Shown: positions 13,183 to 26,900, counted from the first letter of the stretch. The stretch: 64,000 bases of DNA from Anoplolepis gracilipes (GCF_047496725.1 NC_132975.1:14703501-14767500), one strand, 5' to 3'. The notes: generated by a model not told the origin, from the sequence alone. Numbers and translations are program-made.

Positions 13183-15063
13183 TATTTGCTATGATTTTTA
13201 AATCATTTAGGATCATTTATTTAAAAATTAAAAAGTTAAATTACTTAAATTAAAATTACCGTTCTTATACTAATTTTATCACAAATTTAATTTTATATCT
13301 TTGTTTTTTTTTTTTTTTTTACATTCAGAATTTCATTTAGCAGTTCTTACAATTAGAAGAATGATTTTCAACATCTTTTGTATATCTTTCGATTAGAATC
13401 AATCATATGTTCTTCAAGAAAATGTGTGCTATCATTTTGTTAGGATTCTTAACAGATTAATTTCTCTAATCATTGTTAGAACAAAACAATAATCAATGAT
13501 TCATCGATCAAAGATTATTGTAATTGTAGGCACAATTATATCAATTATTCTATAGTTCGCATATATAAATTTAATATCTAAACACGTATGTGTGTGTGTG
13601 AGATTGTTATTTAAAAATGTGAATATAATTTTAGACCAACATTAATATAGTCAGTTCATGATATAAATGTTAAAAGATTTTAAGTGTTTCAACAAGATTA
13701 ATAAAAAAAAAAAAAAATCAAAATCAAAAGAGTAATGAACGAAATTAACCGCGAAGATCGGAAGAAAGCGGAAGAAAAGTGTAAAAAGACGAAGAGGAAG
13801 AAGAAGAAGAAGGGGAGAAGTTAAATCGAGTGAGTTAGATAAGGAGACTTGTGGTGTACTTGTAAAGGGTACACGAGTCAGCAGAGTTCGTCAGTCTGTG
13901 AACGAGCGTCTGCCGGAATAACGGAAGCTATTCAAGTGTTGACCATAGTACAACTCACGATATCAATCGATAACCAGATCGAAACAATAAAAGGACTAAT
14001 AAGATTTAGAAGCTAAAGTTAAAAAATTAAAAAAAAAGAACAAAGAAGAAACAATCGTTGACATGGATAAAAAATAGAAAATACATGTTTAATTACAAAA
14101 AAAAAAAAAAAACAAATTTGATCCAAAAAAATTAATAAAAAATTGATTACAAGATAGAGAGAAGATATTTAAGACGAATTGTTGAGTGACTTAATTGGCG
14201 TGACGGCTATAAGATATCGCAATAATTTCTAAATGAGAAATACTTCTCGAGTAACAGCTACGATGTAACAATAAATGAAATGATTCAGCGAACTCTTTCC
14301 CTTGGAGATCAAAGTTCACATTGTCGCAATGCCGGCGGTTAGACAGAGGGATCAGTATTCCGAGAAGGTCACAAAAATTTATCGGCGTGACTAACTTGTG
14401 TTTTTTAATGGAAGAGCGCGAGCAACGCGAGAAAAGATATGGAAATGAATTGATGCAGCACGCACGATAAAAGACGACTCTGAATACATCTCGAAGGGTG
14501 TGTGCTCTTTCTTCTTTTTCACTCTTTTTTCCGGAAATTCTTCCTTTAAGAAGCCCGTCGCGATAAGATTGAGAAAGTTAGCAGCGAAAAGTAAACAAAA
14601 AGGTTAATGAAAATACATGAAAAAAAAAGGAAGTGTCCGTCGCGAAAATGAACATGAATGAATGAGAAAAGGGTGTAAATGCGACAGAATAATTGGACTA
14701 ATTCTGACACTCTATCCTGCAAGAGATAGATGAATTAAAAGCAAATCTGTTTTAAACGTCACAATCTCCAAAATATGAAAAATTTATTTTAAACTTTTAT
14801 TCTGATTCATTTTTTCTATTCCCTCCTATTTTTGTCTTCTATTATCTATTTTAATTTTCATAATTTGGAGAAGTTTAAAAAGAAATCGGACATTAAAAAT
14901 AAAGATCAAGAAAGAAAATCTCTCAAAATTAAAATATCATAAAGAGTCAATTTTTTCGTCAGAATATTTAAAAAATTTTTTTTACAGCACGTGAGCCGCA
15001 TTGACTTTTGACTTCTCGAAGAATGCGAGGAAAGAAGGAGCGTTTTCTGCAAATTCGATAAAA

Positions 15064-16405
15064 ATGGAGCACTTTACGGCAAATAATACGATCTTTACTG
15101 CAGAATTTAATATTCCAATTACCGCAGAAGATGGAGACTACAAGCCATTCGCGCGATCTGTGACTATCGTTGCCGCTGTTTGCGCTATAATATTCAGCAT
15201 TATCGGAGTGTTAGGTAACAGCCTTTATATTTTAAGAGTCATCCTTTACACTTGCCTGCAACAATTCTAAAGATTTAAATTTTCAACAACAACTCCCTGA
15301 GACATAGATCTAAATTTCAGGTAATCTAGTGACGGTAATTGCATTATTAAAATACACCAAGTTAAGACGACATGCCACTACGGCATTTGTGATAAGCCTC
15401 AGTATCTCCGACTTGATTTTTTCAGCGGTTAATTTACCTTTAACCGCCAGTAGATACTTAAACGAAGCATGGATTTTAGGCGACACCCTATGCAAGATAT
15501 TTCCCTTATTTTTCTACGGGAACGTTGCTGTGTCTTTACTCAGTATGGTAGCCATTACTATTAACAGGTACCTAAGTTTCATTGAACATTCTCTGAAACT
15601 TACACTTTTCGATATAAGAAGTCTATCTTGATATAATTTTTAAAAATACACATATGAAAAAAAAAATATATTAATTATAATATATTGTTAAAAATGTACC
15701 TGAAAAACACTTTAATAATGATTTGGGTGACTGACTCTTGATTCTTCTAGATATGTACTGATTTCACAATCGGACATCTACAACCAATTATATACCAGTC
15801 GCGGGATAACACTGATGTTAATAGCCATATGGACACTGAGTTTTTTTATGCTGCTGCCACCCTTGCTCGGGATCTGGGGCACTCTAGGATTGGATCCAGC
15901 CACCTTCTCGTGCACCATATTGAAGAAAAACGGTTCCAGCCCGAAGAAGCTTCTGTTCGTTCTTGGTTTCGTTGTACCATGCGTAGTGATTAGTGTTTCG
16001 TATCTCTGCATATATTGGCGCGTCCGGAGTAGCCGGAGGAATCTCGAGGCACACGCAATGGGAAGACGCGCTGGTAGACGAGCCGGTGGATTTCAACGAA
16101 GGGAGGATTCCAGAGTGACCAGACTGATGCTCACCATATTTCTTTGCTTCCTGATGTGTTTCATGCCGTTGATGCTGATGAACGTGATCGACGAGAAAAT
16201 GAAGATCCCGATACTCCACGTCATAGCGTCCGTGCTCGCTTGGGCCTCGGCGGTAATTAATCCTTTCATCTATGCCGGTACCAACAAACTCTACAGGGAA
16301 GCGTACAAACAGGTTCTGTGCCCCACGTCTAGCAGAACACCTACGATCGGTCCTAAACCAGCGCATTCTCACTCAAGCAAAGTCTCGTCACCTCATACGA
16401 CATAA
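15064..16405 (+). CDS. Rhodopsin-class GPCR, Tre1/moody-like orphan receptor
   Basis: A 350-aa seven-transmembrane receptor in three coding exons: 15064-15214, 15321-15567, 15751-16405. The short N-terminus has an N-glycosylation sequon (NNT, residues 7-9). TM1 carries GNLVTV. The TM3 end reads N132-R133-Y134 in place of the usual DRY. TM7 carries NPFIY. The third intracellular loop is Arg-rich (RRAGRRAGG). Overall similarity and the NRY motif match the insect Tre1/moody/CG4313 group, in which Tre1 guides germ cells and neuroblast polarity and moody acts in blood-brain-barrier glia. I cannot separate the paralogs without a tree. The start is the first ATG after the acceptor at 14987. That exon has no in-frame upstream stop, but it also has no earlier ATG. 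The neighbour on the right (Wsck-like) is convergent. Confidence 0.88.
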
Positions 16406-17602
16406 ATAAAAATATCATACGTTTCGAGACGATTGATCGTCATATAAAGTAAACGAGTAAAAAGTTGATGCATAATATTTTTTTGCTTATTTTTTTATAA
16501 AAATGTTAAACATTTAAAAAAAGTAATGTAAAAATAAAATTTTTTATAGAATATAACTGTAAAAGATACTAAGATTACAAGAATCTAAAAAACTGTAAAA
16601 GCAAAAATTTACCTTCATGATTTCACAGGAATCACGAGATTAAGCACTAGAAATTAAGATTCTCATTTGACAAACTAAATATCTCTTTTTTTTTGTTTGT
16701 TTTCTTTTTTCTTGTAATCGGGAATAAAAAATATAAAATTAACGTAAAGGAAAATATATACATATAAAAAAATCTTATTTCTTACTTTACATACATAGAC
16801 ACATTGTATCGCAATGTTACAATATATAAAATGACATTTTTCTTTGCATAATACAAAATATACATATACTTTTGTAAAAAAAATGTATAATAAAAAATAT
16901 AAATGTACATTGTAACAACATTGGCAAAATAAAAACTTAATATACATTAAGTAATCTATTGCGACTTAAGACAAAAGTATGGTTCATATACGATATAAAT
17001 CTCGTACATAAAAGATTTATAGTTCTTTAAAAAAAATACTTACATTTAATCTTTGTAAAAGATTACACATCTTTAGTTTATGATCAATACTATGCTTTAT
17101 GGCAATTTTACTGATTATTTATTCAACGATATTTATAGATGCATATTAATTTGATAATATATTTGTACTTGAAGAAAGTGAGATATTATCATTTAAGTAC
17201 ATTGATTTAATCGTGAACAAGATACTGTCACAAAGATAACATGAACAAATATTTACTTCTAACAAAAACAATATGATTCGGATAAGACTAATATTTATGA
17301 ATAAAAATAAAAAGAAATAAAAATATAAAAATTTTTAAAAAATTCAAAAATTAAAAAAATGTAAAAATAAAATACATTTCCTATTATTTATTTAATACAC
17401 AATGCACGTACTTTATGTTTGTATCAATTAACTTTACCTTATCTTTGTTACTGACCAACTATATTAATCTCAGTTATTTTATGCTAAACATGGACGGAAA
17501 TTGTATTAATACTTTGTAAGATTTACCTTATATTACACTTATATAATAAAATTTAAATTTAAGATATATGAAAAATAAAATGCAGATATGCTACGCGAAA
17601 AA

Positions 17603-17650
<48 letters not shown>

Positions 17651-17830
17651 TACACTTATGATAATAAAATCTGAGATTCTCTTGTGAATACAATATTTAC
17701 AAATAAAAAATAAATTGGACTCAATGCTAAACAAATAAAAATATACGTAATTAAATACGTAATAATAATAAAATAATTACATAATGTATATTATGTAACT
17801 CACATTATGTAATGTACATGAAAATCGAGA
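16406..17830. other. AT-rich convergent intergenic region
   Basis: This separates the GPCR stop from the Wsck stop on the opposite strand and must contain both 3' UTRs. An AATAAA overlaps the GPCR stop codon (16405-16410). A (TA)20 microsatellite (17607-17646) is flanked by inverted ATCTGTA/TACAGAT and could form a hairpin. No gene is seen. Confidence 0.5.
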
Positions 17831-20384
17831 TTAGTTCAACTCCAATTCAGGTATGTAAGGCTCTGTGATTGCGGTGATTGGGCACATGGTTAAAGTATCC
17901 TACAAATGAGAAACATACATAAATAGTTAAAATAAATATTTCATATTTTTATAATAAGTAAATATTTCTTTTTAATCATATCAACGCAATATAAAAATAC
18001 GCGTTATATATATTATTAAAAATACTTAAAATAATATAAAATCAAGCTTTATTTTCTTACCAGTCGTGTAAGTTCATCAAACGTTGGCCGCTCTTCGGGA
18101 TCATCTCGCCAGCAAGACAACATGACCTCGTAAATCGGATCTGGAACGTCCAACAATTGCGGTAACCGTACACCTTGCGAAACTGCGTCCTCTACCTCGC
18201 TGTCGAGCGTCAAGTTCGAGTATGGCGTACCGCCCATGCTAAGTATCTCCCACAAAAGTACACCGAATGACCAGATCACACCCGGCTGATGTTTCTTCTG
18301 ACGATCGAAGCATTCGATCGCCGTCCATCTGGCATATTTGACGTCTTCCAAAGAGTACTTGCCGATACCGTGACCAATAAGTTTAGGCGTCCAGTCATTT
18401 GTTAGCCCTACGCTTCGTGCGCAAAGACGGGTATGAATAATCTTATAATCCGCCAGATATTGTAACGCGACCGCTATCGAGGTCGAAATGGACAATATTC
18501 GATTTGTCGGAAACGCATCCCCGGATCGCGCGCCTAACAGACGATTTTTCAAGATGTGCGGTGGTGATTCGAGAACGACATACAGCGTATCGGAGGTCTC
18601 GCAAGTTCCAACAAGTCCCGCGAGATACTTCATGGAACCCACTCGAATGCACACGTCCAATTCTCTCAGCATATGCCGTTTGTCGGATCCTTTCAGGGCG
18701 CCGTCGGCTATGGTGTGAATCGTGACCGGACCGGAGGAGCCATCATCCTTCGTGACAGTTCCAGTATGCACAGTACCGAATCGACCTCTGCGCACGACAA
18801 AACTATCAACGGACAGAGCGTTTTGCGGTATACTCCACACTTTCTTCTTCAATTCTTGATAATGATTTACTCTCTCGGGAATGTCCTCTGGAATGTAACC
18901 CATGTTATCTACCTCATATACCGGACCTTGCAACGTGAGTTCCTGCTGTTCCGGCAACTTCCGCATATTGAATCTTTCGTGTCGTCGTCGCAATACAAAG
19001 TACAGGAATATCAAAGCGCCGAGCAGTATACTCAAGATTGTAATTGCAATGCATAACACGAGAGCGGTAGTATCCATTTGGTTCGTCTCTGTCGCTTCGC
19101 GATTGAACATGTTATTGGCCAGATCGGAATAGGAACGTTGTATCTCCGCCCCTATTCGCGAAATCACCACGAGGCCAATCTGTGCGGATACAAAATAATT
19201 CTTCAATGGAACGTTATAGTAACCTCCAATCATCTTGCCATCGCCTACGATGAATCTCTTGTATTTATGAAAGTCCGATGGGTCGAATTGCGCAGTAACA
19301 TAGTAATTTAAGCCCTGCTTCGATGCGCTCTCATACTTTAAGTATTCAACGTGAGAGCCAACTGGAGGTATAGTGCCAGCTTGTACAACGACTACCTGAT
19401 ACGCGCTGATCGGTCCGTATTCGCTGTGACCTTCGGTGAGCATGACGGTTACGGTGCTGTCCCCACGTTCCAATACCTCGGGAGTAACTGGTTTTTCGGA
19501 AGGTCCTATCAAGGTCCATGCTACAGCGTATGCTGGATCGCTAGGTCCCTGCGTATTGTTGGCAACGATAGATATATTATATTTGGTGCCTGGTTGAAGA
19601 CCTCTCAAGATTGTGCTGTTCGATGCACCTCCCTGAATCTGACTTTCAACAGGTGGTAAAACGTTGCTAGCGTGTGTTTTTATAGCGACAGCGCGAACAG
19701 TGTAAAACATAACATTTCCATTGGGTATGTCAGGTGGCTGCCATGTTATTACAAGGGCATCTATGTCGTCTCTAGTTACTTGTATCCTCCTCGGTGGACT
19801 TGGCCCTAAAAATATATATTTATTTCTTTTATATATATATATATTTAAAAACTTTATTTTGCATTAAACATGTCAATATAGATATCTCTTATTATATCTA
19901 TTAAATCTTTTGCATAGTATGCAATAGTATGAAGGTTACAGAGCGGAGGATTTATATTATTTGCTAACCATACCTTGCTGGCCAGTGGCATAAACGCTCA
20001 TAGCTTCATAGCTGCCGCAATAATTATTAGGATCATTGGTGCAAGGAACGTTACAACCATTTGACGGACCTCCCTGTCCAAATCTGCTGATGCAGTAACA
20101 CAGCTGCCCATTCATTAACGCCGCGAACCTACATATGAAACAAAGGTATTTTAAAATCCCTTCTACACATGTCAAACTATCTGACAAACATTATACACTT
20201 ACATGTAATAATGAGAACGGCATTTTTGTGCACACTCGGCAGGAACGCTGGCGTATCCCAGTGTCGGCGACGGTAATTCCGAGGCGGAACTGCGGAAACA
20301 ACCCTCGTACTTTTGAGCGCACGCAAGGTAAACACCATAGATGATAAATAAGAGGAATGTGACAGTCATCGTCATTTTGGACAT
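17831..20384 (-). CDS. Wsck: Wsck-like receptor: WSC domain, fibronectin III, TM, degenerate tyrosine kinase domain
   Basis: A 716-aa type I membrane protein in four exons: 20384-20203, 20128-19974, 19805-18061, 17899-17831. The signal peptide is about 1-23 (cleavage after ACA). The WSC domain (about 25-113) has the expected Cys pattern, with CYCISRFGQGG and the closing NNYCGS. Fibronectin III-like sequence follows, starting PSPPRRI. One TM helix lies at about 360-384, followed by RRRHE. The tyrosine kinase-like domain (about 438-696) keeps the glycine loop (GRFGTV), W-S-F-G-V-L-L-W-E and CWRDDPEERP. The beta-3 Lys is replaced (VTIHTI), HRDLAARN reads HTRLCARSV, and DFG reads GHG. It is therefore probably a pseudokinase. 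The domain order matches Drosophila Wsck. The phosphotransfer call rests on motifs alone. Confidence 0.92.
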
Positions 20385-20777
20385 GAGTTGGTTTAAAATG
20401 AGAAAAAATCTTGGTTCTCGGCCAAGATTCTCAAGCGCTGCTCTCCTCCACGTATCGTAACATATCGCTGTGAGTTATTCGTTTGGAATGCGCGACAATG
20501 AATGAACGCGGGACGCGGTGACACAACGCGAAACGCACGAGACACGAGACGAATAGGGTTAAGTTCGTCTCGCCAGATCGTCCTGCGCTGCCGACGAGTC
20601 GTGGACGATTCCCTTTGAGTCGGCCAATTCGCGTACGCTCATCTTGAACGATTCCTCAAAGTATCGAGAACGAAATCGTCGCGTTCCTTTAAATTGATCA
20701 ACGAATTCATTCGCAAGTAAACAACATCTACCGAGTCCACGTACGCTCTGCCGTACGCGCCGACGCGCCCATTGAGT

Positions 20778-20790
20778 CACGTGTCACGTG
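20778..20790. promoter_or_regulatory. Double E-box upstream of Wsck-like gene
   Basis: The sequence CACGTGTCACGTG places two CACGTG boxes one base apart, about 400 bp upstream of the Wsck start codon on the minus strand. The second copy is in a GTCACGTG (M-box/CLEAR-like) context. Function is inferred. Confidence 0.4.
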
Positions 20791-21429
20791 CTGCACTCTA
20801 TCGTCTTTATGTCAGGATCGTAGGAATTAAAGAGTATATCCCGAAGCGTCCCCAAATATATCCGATCGAGCTTTAATCTCGATTTACGTCCGTAAATTTT
20901 GTTCTCATATATTTCTAATTTATATACATGAATAATAAAGTAATTTTTTAAATTAATTATAAAAAAATGTTGAGTAGAATAATTCTCCAACTTGGTGGAA
21001 AAATAGATAAATATATGATTCTACCACGCTCTTAATCTCCTTAAATTATTACGGCACTGTGCTATTTCATAGGTGCGGCTACACTTTTACGTTACGCACT
21101 GGCTATTGATATACTTATAGAACACGATTGAATGGGATTCGCATCGGTAACTATTGAATCGAGAAATAGGCCAATTGTCTATGATAAAGAATAGCGAAAG
21201 AAAAATAAATAATAGAAGCTTAAAAACGACTTTTTTTAAAAAGCCTTTGCTTTCATCTGTATTTTCTTTATTTAAAATTTTTTTTATATAGTATATTTTA
21301 GCATATATTATGTTATATACTTTTAATATAAAAAATATAGTATCTCTATTTCATGTTGAAAATATGAAAGAATATAAATAATATTTGCAATTTAAAAAAA
21401 AAAAATAAATTTATATATTATTTATACAT

Positions 21430-21710
21430 ACAGTAACTCTCACTTTTTTCAACATACCCATACAACACAGATCATTGCAATATTGCAAATTGCAATGAAA
21501 CATTACAAAGACATTGCAGAGATATAAATCCACAAAATACTAGTACAGTTGTTGCAACATAACAAATATTTCGGAAAAAATTCAAAATCAATAGTCTAGC
21601 ATTATATTTTTTAGGATAAAACGTGTGGAAAACGTAAAATACAAAAAAATTTGAACTTAAAATAAATTCAATAATATTTATTTAAGTATTACATTATAAA
21701 TTTATATATA

Positions 21711-21757
<47 letters not shown>

Positions 21758-22175
21758 TATACATATAAATATATATATAAATATAATAAATTATATATAT
21801 ATATATAATTTATTATATATGTATAATTATAGGTAAATTTATAATATTTTATAGAAAAAAAATTATTACAAACATTTATTCAAGTTCAACTTTTTCGTAT
21901 TTTATGTGTTCATATGCTTCTGATATTTATCTATCAAGAACAAAAATATTCTTATATGCAACATTATTCGATAATTGCAGTAACAATACATTATTGAAAA
22001 TTCATAACATTGCAATATTGCTATAATATTTCGTTACAATCTTCCTAAAGACGAACAGTTTAACGTTGCTGCAATGGTGCAGCAACATTTCGTAGTGAAT
22101 TTGCAATATTGCAATATTGCGGTGAAAGATTGTTGCAATGTGTATACAATCTATCTGTGCTGTATTGGTTACTGT
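21430..22175. mobile_element. MITE-like element with TTGCAATATTGCAA-rich ends
   Basis: The ends carry ACAGTAAC (21430-21437) and its reverse complement GTTACTGT (22168-22175). Sub-terminal ACACAGAT and TTGCAAT blocks occur in inverted orientation at the two ends. The interior is AT-rich, holds an (AT)n tract (21716-21752), and has no coding frame. This fits a non-autonomous DNA transposon of about 746 bp. Family unknown. Confidence 0.55.
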
Positions 22176-23980
22176 GTATTTCTAAATAAAATTAATCTTA
22201 TATAAAGTTATAAAGATACGTATTTTTTAATAATACTATTTTAACAAGAGGATAGAGAGCAAAAAATGAAAAATGACAGCGAAAACAACTTTATTTAATA
22301 AATTTGCAAGAGACCAGATTTTTTTACTGACTAATTTATAAAGCTTTTGTTCCCGCTATTTTCACCGTCAATTCTCGTTAAAATAAAGTTACAAACTTGT
22401 AGGGCGCCACCTAATCGACACGACTTTTTGGTCGGATACGGATAATTGTAGGCTGCATAATAATATTCAAGGTCGCGTTAAGTAGAAGTGTTCCTAGATT
22501 ATATCTTGATAGCATGATTACCACAACCCCGCGAGGCGAAAGACCCTTGTGTATCGATCTTCGAAAGACCTTACGCTTTTCATCGAAGAAATTCTTCCTT
22601 CGACGTCTTCGATACTTCCTACCTTAAGGATATTATGTTGACGTTTTACAAATTAATTGCAAAAGGCTGCGGCAAGTTCTGCGGTAAATGTATATAATTA
22701 AAGATAAGAAAAGAAGCGAAATAGAACACGAGTAAATTTTAAAGGTGACTTATACTAGCTCTTCTATATAATACTTGAAATATCGCATAATGACGCAGTA
22801 TTTCATCCATTCTATCGACAAAGTGTCATCCGCGTTTTAAAATTCTACCGTAACAGAATTTTAGGTCAATCGTTGTAGATCGATACGATATTTCCATGTT
22901 TTCTGTAATAACATACAAAGGTGCGAAGTACTAAAGTAGTTTAATACAGTTTAGTGTCGGAGAACTCATTTGCATCGCAATTAATATTTTTATGTAAATT
23001 AATATCTGATTCACGGTCAATTGTATGTCGTGTCCTTATGTAAATGCGTTCTTTCATTTCTCGATCAATCGATCCGTCTTTTACGATCTAAAATTATGTG
23101 ATTTTATTACAGATATAAAGTTTTGAAACCTTAATACTGTCATTACTATCGAAAATTGTCTTGATGTATAAATCAATCTAATGATAGCTTTATTTGCTTT
23201 AAAATTAAAGTATTTTTGAGTAAGATATTTTTTCTTTTTTTCGTAAATATATATAAATAATACTATTTTATTTTTCTACGAAAAATCTCTTATCCACTTA
23301 ATAAAAATTATACGGAGCGATCGATATATATAACGTGATATAATCGGATGAGGGTACAAAAGAATGATTTCTTGTAAAAATGAGTTCTTGGTAAATAAGA
23401 AATAAAGTTTTTCTATATGCTTTTTATATGCTTGAATAATCTTTAACAATCTTGCGTTATATGTCGTCAAAGTCTCTCTGAATAGTGCTTATTAATACAT
23501 AGATTAAAATACAATCTTTCATTTAATACAACAATGTAGAATAATTAAAATTATTAAAAAAATATTGTGTAAAATATCAAAATCGTCTTTCTATTTCTTT
23601 AATAAAAGGCTACATTTTTTTATACATATATTTTATGAGCTCCGTATAAATGCTTGTCAGATTAATTCGAGTACATTACCATTGACATAAGAGAAATATT
23701 TTAGCATTGTACTAATGATTGACCGTTCTCTTCACTTATGTACATAAAAGAGGAAGAATTTTCCGTCGTACAATAAAAGCGCAGGATCAAAGAGCGCAGG
23801 TCTCTTACGGCCGACGGTGTCGACCGCGAAGCAAGAAAATGAACCTGCCAAGTACGGGTGGTGGGCGGTAGGCTGTGGAAGGTAAGGTGAAACAGAGGGA
23901 GTCACGCGAAGCAACCCCCGTGAAACGGAGGCGGTTCGAGGAACGTTCCCGTAGCGTGACGGATCAGTCAGTCCTGCAGG

Positions 23981-26900
23981 ATGAGGCGCGCGACGTGGTG
24001 GTTTTTCGCGTCGATTTTGCTTCTCGTCCAGAGGAACCACGTTATCCGCGCTCAGAGGACCCATGCGAGACAGGGTTTCAATCGTGAGACCACGACGACT
24101 ATTACGATACCGAACCAGGGAACCATCCTCGGCAAAGAGGTGCGAGTTCGACCATTTCATTTGATCTCTCTTCGATTTAAGTTTCTACATTGATTTGCTA
24201 AGACTTTGTCCATCTTTGGTGCTACTTAAGTTGACAGGAATTTAAATCTGTAGATGGAAATCGTCTCTTATACAGATGAACAGTCAGTTTCATCGACATC
24301 TGTTTATTCGTGTCCCTTTTGATTTGACTAATATTTGTTGATTCTGTTGAATCCTATAAAATAAATGAAAAAATCTTCATATTAATTTATTAAAATTTGT
24401 TAAACTTATTTAAATCTTAATTTCATTAATCCGCTATTTATACTAATTAGAAAAAAACATTAATCCCAAGTCAGCTAACATGACATTTCTCTCTCTAAGT
24501 TTAATGTTAGAAAAAATAAATTTTAAAATACATATATTAGGTTCTTGATTTCTTTCATAAAAATATTTTGTGCAATACAAAGAAAGGCTCCAATGAAATT
24601 AAGGCATTCTTAAAATTAAAAAAAATCGAAAGTTTAAAAAAACAACCTATTTTTAAACTTTCGATTTTTACAACAGGACATTTGTAAGCATCGTTTTAAA
24701 TTATTCCAACATTGATTTTCTCTGAAAAAACGAACTTAATAATATATTTATTAAATAATCATAATTCATTAAAAATACAAGTTCCGATTTAAAAATTTAT
24801 GTTTTGAGCAAGAATTCAAACACATGAAACAAATAAGAAGATTAGATATTATTTCTCTTCAATTTCATAAAATCTGTAAGTAGAAAAGCCAATATTTTTG
24901 ATTCACAGTTTTAATTTGTAACTCGATCATTAATCCATGCATCATTTTATTGTTTTCTTTCGTTATCTTATGTTTCTAAAATCTAGGTAACCATCGGCAA
25001 TTCGATAAAAGTGACGCAGTACCTCGGCATCCCTTACGCACAAGCTCCGATAGGTGATCTTCGCTTCGCGCGGCCGGTGACAGATCCTCTTCCCTCTTGG
25101 AACGACGTGAGAAATGCAACGCAATTCGCACCGTCGTGTCAGCAAGTCAAGGGTCCTCTTAAATTGCACGAGAAACTTTACAAACGATTGCTATCGGATA
25201 TACCTGATCCTGGATTCAGCGAGGACTGCCTTTTCTTGAACATCTTCGTTCCTGATGGTATGTATGTTAAAATCATGTCCATGTAGAACAAATCGGCAGT
25301 TATGTATGTACATAATTTTGTAACAAAAAGCATCGTTTTAAATTACTCCAACATTGATTTTCTCTGAAAAAACGAATTTATTTAATAATATTTATTAAAT
25401 AATCGTAATTTATTAAAAATACGATTTCCGATTTAAAAATTTATGTTTTGAGCAAGAATTCAAACACATGAAATAAATAAAAATCTGTAAGTAGAAAAGT
25501 AAATATTCCTGATTGAATTTAATACCAAAATACCCATAACTTTCTTTATTTTTCTTCTGAATAAATAATATTAACTTAGTAAAGTCTCTAAAGTACGGAA
25601 TATGAATTTAATTTGGAATTAGATTGTTATTATAAATTCATTATCTATAAAAACAAGTTAAAATGATATATGAACAGTTGTAATTTTCGCGTAAGGGGAA
25701 ACTCTCTTCTTTCGATAAATTTAATCGATAAAAAGCGGAGAAATTGGTTATTGATGACAATCCTTGATAGTGTCTAATTTATTTTACCTAATCTTCGAGA
25801 ACGTAAAGTAGCACACGCAACGCAACGACGGTCAACGGTGAAGTTCGTTTCCTGACAAAACGAGATAACGTTCACCCGCAACTTCTCGGAGACTGATTCC
25901 TATCATTCAAGAAAAGGGGTGATTATAGGTGGGCGATTGCAGGGGGAGGAAGGGCTTGAGAGTAGCACCGCCGCGATCAGATAAAAGTGGACCGAAGGAA
26001 ATTAATAACCGTAGTACCGCAAGGACTAACGTCCTGCAGAGAAGATTTATCACAACGCACGTATAAAAAAAAGTATGAAAATGAAGGTCGTAAAAAAATG
26101 CTCAATATTATTAACTTGGAATCCTCTCGCGAATAATTCGTACTCTAATTAATCTACTTTAAATTAATTCGTACCTTAATAATATCACAAATATACATCC
26201 CTTGGCATACATTAGCCTTACATTGTCTAATGAAATTGAAAAATGTCATATATCATTGGGAAGAGTGACAAGTTATTTTTTTATTTAGTATTGAAATAAA
26301 CGTATCAAGGGAATAAAAAATTGTTTTTCTATAAATTTTTAAGAAAATTTTCTACAGCAAGCTATCTGAAAACTTGAAGACGTTAAAATATTCTGAATAA
26401 ATTGATCGAATATGAAACATTCGTGTTCTTGCATGTATTGCTTTCGTATTGCGCATCTCATTTCTCCACTTGCCAGAGTTCTTAATGCAAATTTAATGAG
26501 CTACCAATGGAAAGTATTAGAGACTTGGAGTATATACGGAACACAAAAGGTTAAAGGGATGGAAACCCCGAATGCGGACCGTTGATACGGCGACGACCGC
26601 TAAACGCGCGTCTCTCTTTCGTTCTTGAAGAAAAAAGAAAGAGGACAGATCGCGCGCAGAGTTGCAAAAAAATCGCGTTGGCACGAAAGTTACATAGAAC
26701 GACGACGACGACGACGACGGCGACGACAAGAGTTGGGGGTGGTCGATATATAACCAGTAAGAGTAGTAACGGAATAACTGGCGCACGCGGTAGCACGCGA
26801 TCTTCCAGGGCCCGGTTTTGCGAGAGATGTCGAGATACCAGAAAGCTGGTCACGAAAGCTCTCCTTCTCGCTCTTTCGCAACCATCGGCTACAACATGAG

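Larger units (their letters stand above)
11790..14987 (+). other. Probable 5' UTR intron of the GPCR gene
   Basis: About 3.2 kb of AT-rich sequence lies between the putative first exon and the acceptor TTTACAG at 14981-14987. It holds four CACGTG E-boxes (11875-12033) and a 180-bp tandem duplication (12821-13182). It also holds a purine-rich block (13740-13830) and an island near 13850-13930 that looks like an alternative first exon. No coding sequence is recognised. Confidence 0.4.
20385..23980. other. Divergent intergenic region between Wsck-like and esterase genes
   Basis: The first 400 bp (20385-20790) are GC-richer and likely hold the Wsck promoter and 5' UTR, including a double E-box. 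The segment 21430-22175 is a MITE-like inverted-repeat element. The rest is AT-rich with no recognised gene. The segment 23750-23980 is GC-richer and is the likely promoter and 5' UTR of the esterase. Confidence 0.45.
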
